64,000 nucleotides of DNA from positions 1,736,001 to 1,800,000 of the forward strand of contig JAVTLE010000014.1 in NCBI GenBank assembly GCA_033439295.1, in the 5' to 3' direction. The notes under the pieces are model-generated. The model ran no database searches. It was given only the letters and a program-made list of their open reading frames with translations, and had not been told where the DNA came from. The stretch is from Deuterostichococcus epilithicus. Its lineage: Eukaryota > Chlorophyta > Trebouxiophyceae > Prasiolales > Stichococcaceae. Each line of letters starts with the position of its first letter. Position 1 is the stretch's first letter. The position numbers were made by a program, and so were the translations under genes. Positions 61,488-64,000 of the stretch are shown piece by piece.

Positions 61488-64000
61488 ATGGCGGAGGCGG
61501 CAAATGGCATGGTCAGCCCATTCGCCGCTGAGAGCCTTCGTCTGCTGGAGGAAGATATCGAGGAAGAAGAGTGAGCCTGGACATGGCTGCTGAAATATAA
61601 TTCCTCTTTTCCAGTTCACCGCGCAAGCGCCTTGATTCATCTGCCGCAGCTTCATGATGCCATTGTCACCTATGTACCCGCTCGGCGTGGCTGAAATGAA
61701 GTTTCAGTTCTAGCCGACCGCTGTGCCTGCATCTAATCCGAACCTCAGCCAGCCATTGTGTGCATCCCGTAGTGTGGAGACCGGTAGCCCGCAACAGCCG
61801 CAGCAGCCGCAGCGCCGCCAAGATGCCCACGAGTTCACACTGCGAGCCATCGTGGCGGGCCTGGCCATCGGCAGCCTGCTGTGCTTCTCAAACATGTACT
61901 TCGGCCTCCAGACGGGCTGGGTGAGAGCCATTAGCAGCCTCGTAGAGGAAGGCTTCATGGCTGTAGTTGCCTGATCAGGATGAAGAGCAACACGATGGTG
62001 CGTCCGTCAGGCATTGAATCACAGCATCACGAGCGCCGTTCTGATCTGCTGCAGGTTACGATGGGCTCCCTGCAGAGCGCGGTGCTGGGCTTCGGCCTCT
62101 TCAAGTCGCTGCAGCGATTCGGCCTGGGACAGGACTTCACGGTCGCCGAGTGCGTCATCGTGCAGACGACCGCCGTCGCGACGGCTACCATGCCGCTGGC
62201 TGCCGGCCTGGTCGGCGTCGTGCCCGCTCTCGTGAGTCCGCACATTGTGATCTTCCTGCCACACTTTGGCGGCGCAAAACATGTGTACACAAAGACGTGA
62301 CAGGCGTGCCTGCCAGCCTGACAAGGCAGCGTGCTGTTGAAATGCAGCGCCGCTGCCATCGAGCCCTGCTGCTCTCATTAACCGAGAGGTTGAAAAGAAT
62401 CTGACCATCGTATTGTAGGGCAAGCTCTCGCCGGAGGAGAATCCACCAGCCGGCCCGGTGGTGCTGAACACTGGGCAACTGCTGCTGTGGTCAGCGGCCC
62501 TGGCGTTCTTTGGCGTGTTCATCGCAGTGCCGCTGCGCACACAGACCATCCTGATGTGAGTGCCCGCCTATACTGTTCGATGCTGGACTTCGGTGCAATC
62601 CAAAGCTGATGACCGCACACACGAAGACAATCTCACGAGAACATGTCTACTGCTTGCTTCATGCACTCACTAGACAAGGCCCGTGCCTGCCAAAGCCTGG
62701 CGCTGCCGTGCTGCAGCGAGAAGCTCAGGTTCCCCTCCGGGACAGCCACGGCGAACGTGATCCGCACGCTTTTCGGCATCCACCCGGACGAGCCTGCGGA
62801 CGTGGTGGCCACTATGCGTGCCAGCAACGACCCAGCAGTGCAGGTGCGCAGCTTCCGTCCTCCCTGTGCGATCATGGACGAAAGTGGACACCTTGAAATC
62901 GTGTCAGTGCCGCAGCTGCTCCGGATTCATGGCCTGCGATTCTGCTAGAGTGGCCCGGTGCATGCCCCAGCCGCAGGCACATCTGCCGACACTTCCTCGG
63001 GCAGCAGTCAGTGGGAAGATTCACTCTTGCAGCAAGATGGGGCATCCGGCAACGGCGCCGCCCCCCACCGCGGCGGCGGCGGCGGCGGCGGCGGCGGCCC
63101 GTGCGCAGCGCGGCTGGTCAGCGTGCGCGCGCTGAGCCGCAAAATATCGCGGCGGTGCAGCAACCTGGAGGACGCGCCGCTGCTGGACACCAAGAGCGTG
63201 TCCAGCCTCGCGCGCGCCGACATGTCATGCACCGTCAGCACCTGGCGTGGCCTGCCGCCGCACGCCGCCAAGCTGGGTGAGGTCCCTGATTCGTGCGCTC
63301 TGTCTCGACTCCCTGACTCGTGCACCCCGTCAGCGCCGACAGCGGCCTGGCCTGCCGCCGCATGCAGGCGAGCTGGGAGGCTCCTGGTGGATCGCGAGCC
63401 TCGACCCGCGGCTGCATGGCTGGCTGGGAGGCCGATCGGGAGTTGCCCATGACGTGAGCAGCAGCTTTGACGCACAGATGGGGCGAGATGAGGCCTGAGC
63501 TGCTCGCATGCCGTGTGCCCGGCCGGTCAGTCCTGGCGGTCTCTCAGGCCAGGTCGTCGAGCAGGGCTTGCGCCGATGAGGGACCTGATGCGCAGGTCCG
63601 GTCGGTGCGGCCATGACGGTGTGTGACATGCGCTGCAGCACGCGAGCCGGAGGCGGTCACGGACTGGTCGCAGCCGTGGCGCGTGCTGCTGTGGACCTTC
63701 GCGGCGGCAATGGCGTACAGCCTCGCGTCCGCGCAGCTGCCCCTCCTGGCCAGCTTCCCCGTGTTCAGCTGGGTGGGCCTGCCCGCGGCGACGGCGTGGG
63801 GCTGGGAGCTGGCCCCGGCACTGGGCTACGTCGGTCAGGTGGCTCCTCCCGCCGCCTGCCTAGCCCGCCCTGCTCGTGGACCCGGCTCGCAGCACACTGG
63901 CCTCCGCACCAGCCGGCCTCGGCTCGCTGCCAGCCGGCGCTCAGCATGGGAAGAAGTTGCAGTGTGAATGCAGCAGCACCAGGCTGCTGAAAAGCCAATA
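61488..64000 (+). CDS. OPT/YSL-family oligopeptide or metal-chelate transporter, 5' part
   Basis: Seven exons are inside the window: 61488-61570, 61773-61920, 62055-62231, 62419-62555, 62717-62843, 63012-63276 and 63639-63838. They join in frame to about 379 residues, and the gene continues beyond the window end. OPT hallmarks are FTLRAIVAGLAIGSLLCFSN then MYFGLQTGWVTMGSLQSA, EKLRFPSGTATANVIRTLF, and the last exon ending ELAPALGYVGQ, where the family continues with GMI. These are proton-coupled transporters of small peptides, glutathione or metal-nicotianamine complexes. A Gly-rich and Ser/Arg-rich insert of about 85 residues (exon 63012-63276) sits in the cytosolic loop after exon 5, probably regulatory or disordered. 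The acceptor of that exon is inferred from phase. Start at 61488 gives an acidic N-terminus (LLEEDIEEEE). Confidence 0.92.

Overview
The window is eukaryotic nuclear DNA, most likely from a green alga (Chlorophyta; the gene set would suit a trebouxiophyte, but that is inference). The reasons are high GC, genes split into many small exons by GT-AG and some GC-AG introns, long Ala/Pro/Gln/Gly-rich inserts, and a gene set that mixes plant-type families (DUF599, DUO3/GON4L, plant-type phospholipid methyltransferase PLMT, PPR) with a mitochondrial fused transhydrogenase that land plants lack. I read no rRNA, tRNA, CRISPR array or transposase. All gene models were spliced by eye: donor, acceptor and reading phase were checked base by base, and total coding length is a multiple of three in each model described as resolved.

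Layout from left to right: a degenerate copy of an intron of the GGCT gene (1-150); DUF599 membrane protein (-, 959-2681); GGCT-like membrane-anchored protein (+, 3140-5327); DUO3/GON4L-like nuclear protein (-, 5708-13529); EndoU endoribonuclease (+, 13899-16296); a small multi-pass membrane protein (-, 16329-17703); an inverted-repeat cluster (18200-18800); a weak Cys-rich candidate gene (-, about 19490-20560); RNase H2 subunit A (-, 20596-22602); YchJ/SEC-C protein (+, 23116-24445); FIG4 phosphoinositide phosphatase (-, 25041-31969); a coiled-coil protein (+, 32408-34018); a glycine-rich RRM protein (-, 35034-37058); phospholipid N-methyltransferase (+, 37642-38471); a PPR protein (-, 38809-42413); Rab8/RABE GTPase (+, 43258-44968); an LRR receptor-like protein without kinase (-, 45430-50062); an unrecognised, possibly mitochondrial protein (-, 50804-52390); NAD(P) transhydrogenase NNT (+, 52752-60883); and the 5' part of an oligopeptide/metal-chelate (OPT) transporter (+, 61488 to beyond the window end).

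The genes are not a pathway cluster. Loose themes are membrane lipid and vesicle traffic (FIG4, Rab8, PLMT), RNA metabolism (EndoU, RNase H2A, RRM protein, PPR) and redox or thiol metabolism (NNT, GGCT-like). The clearest structural property is order: strands alternate almost perfectly, giving seven head-to-head pairs with 0.36-0.85 kb between start codons. I did not find a convincing unknown multi-gene system. The best leads are the duplicated intron, the GC-AG introns, the exon-pair duplication in the RRM gene, the inverted-repeat cluster and the unrecognised genes.
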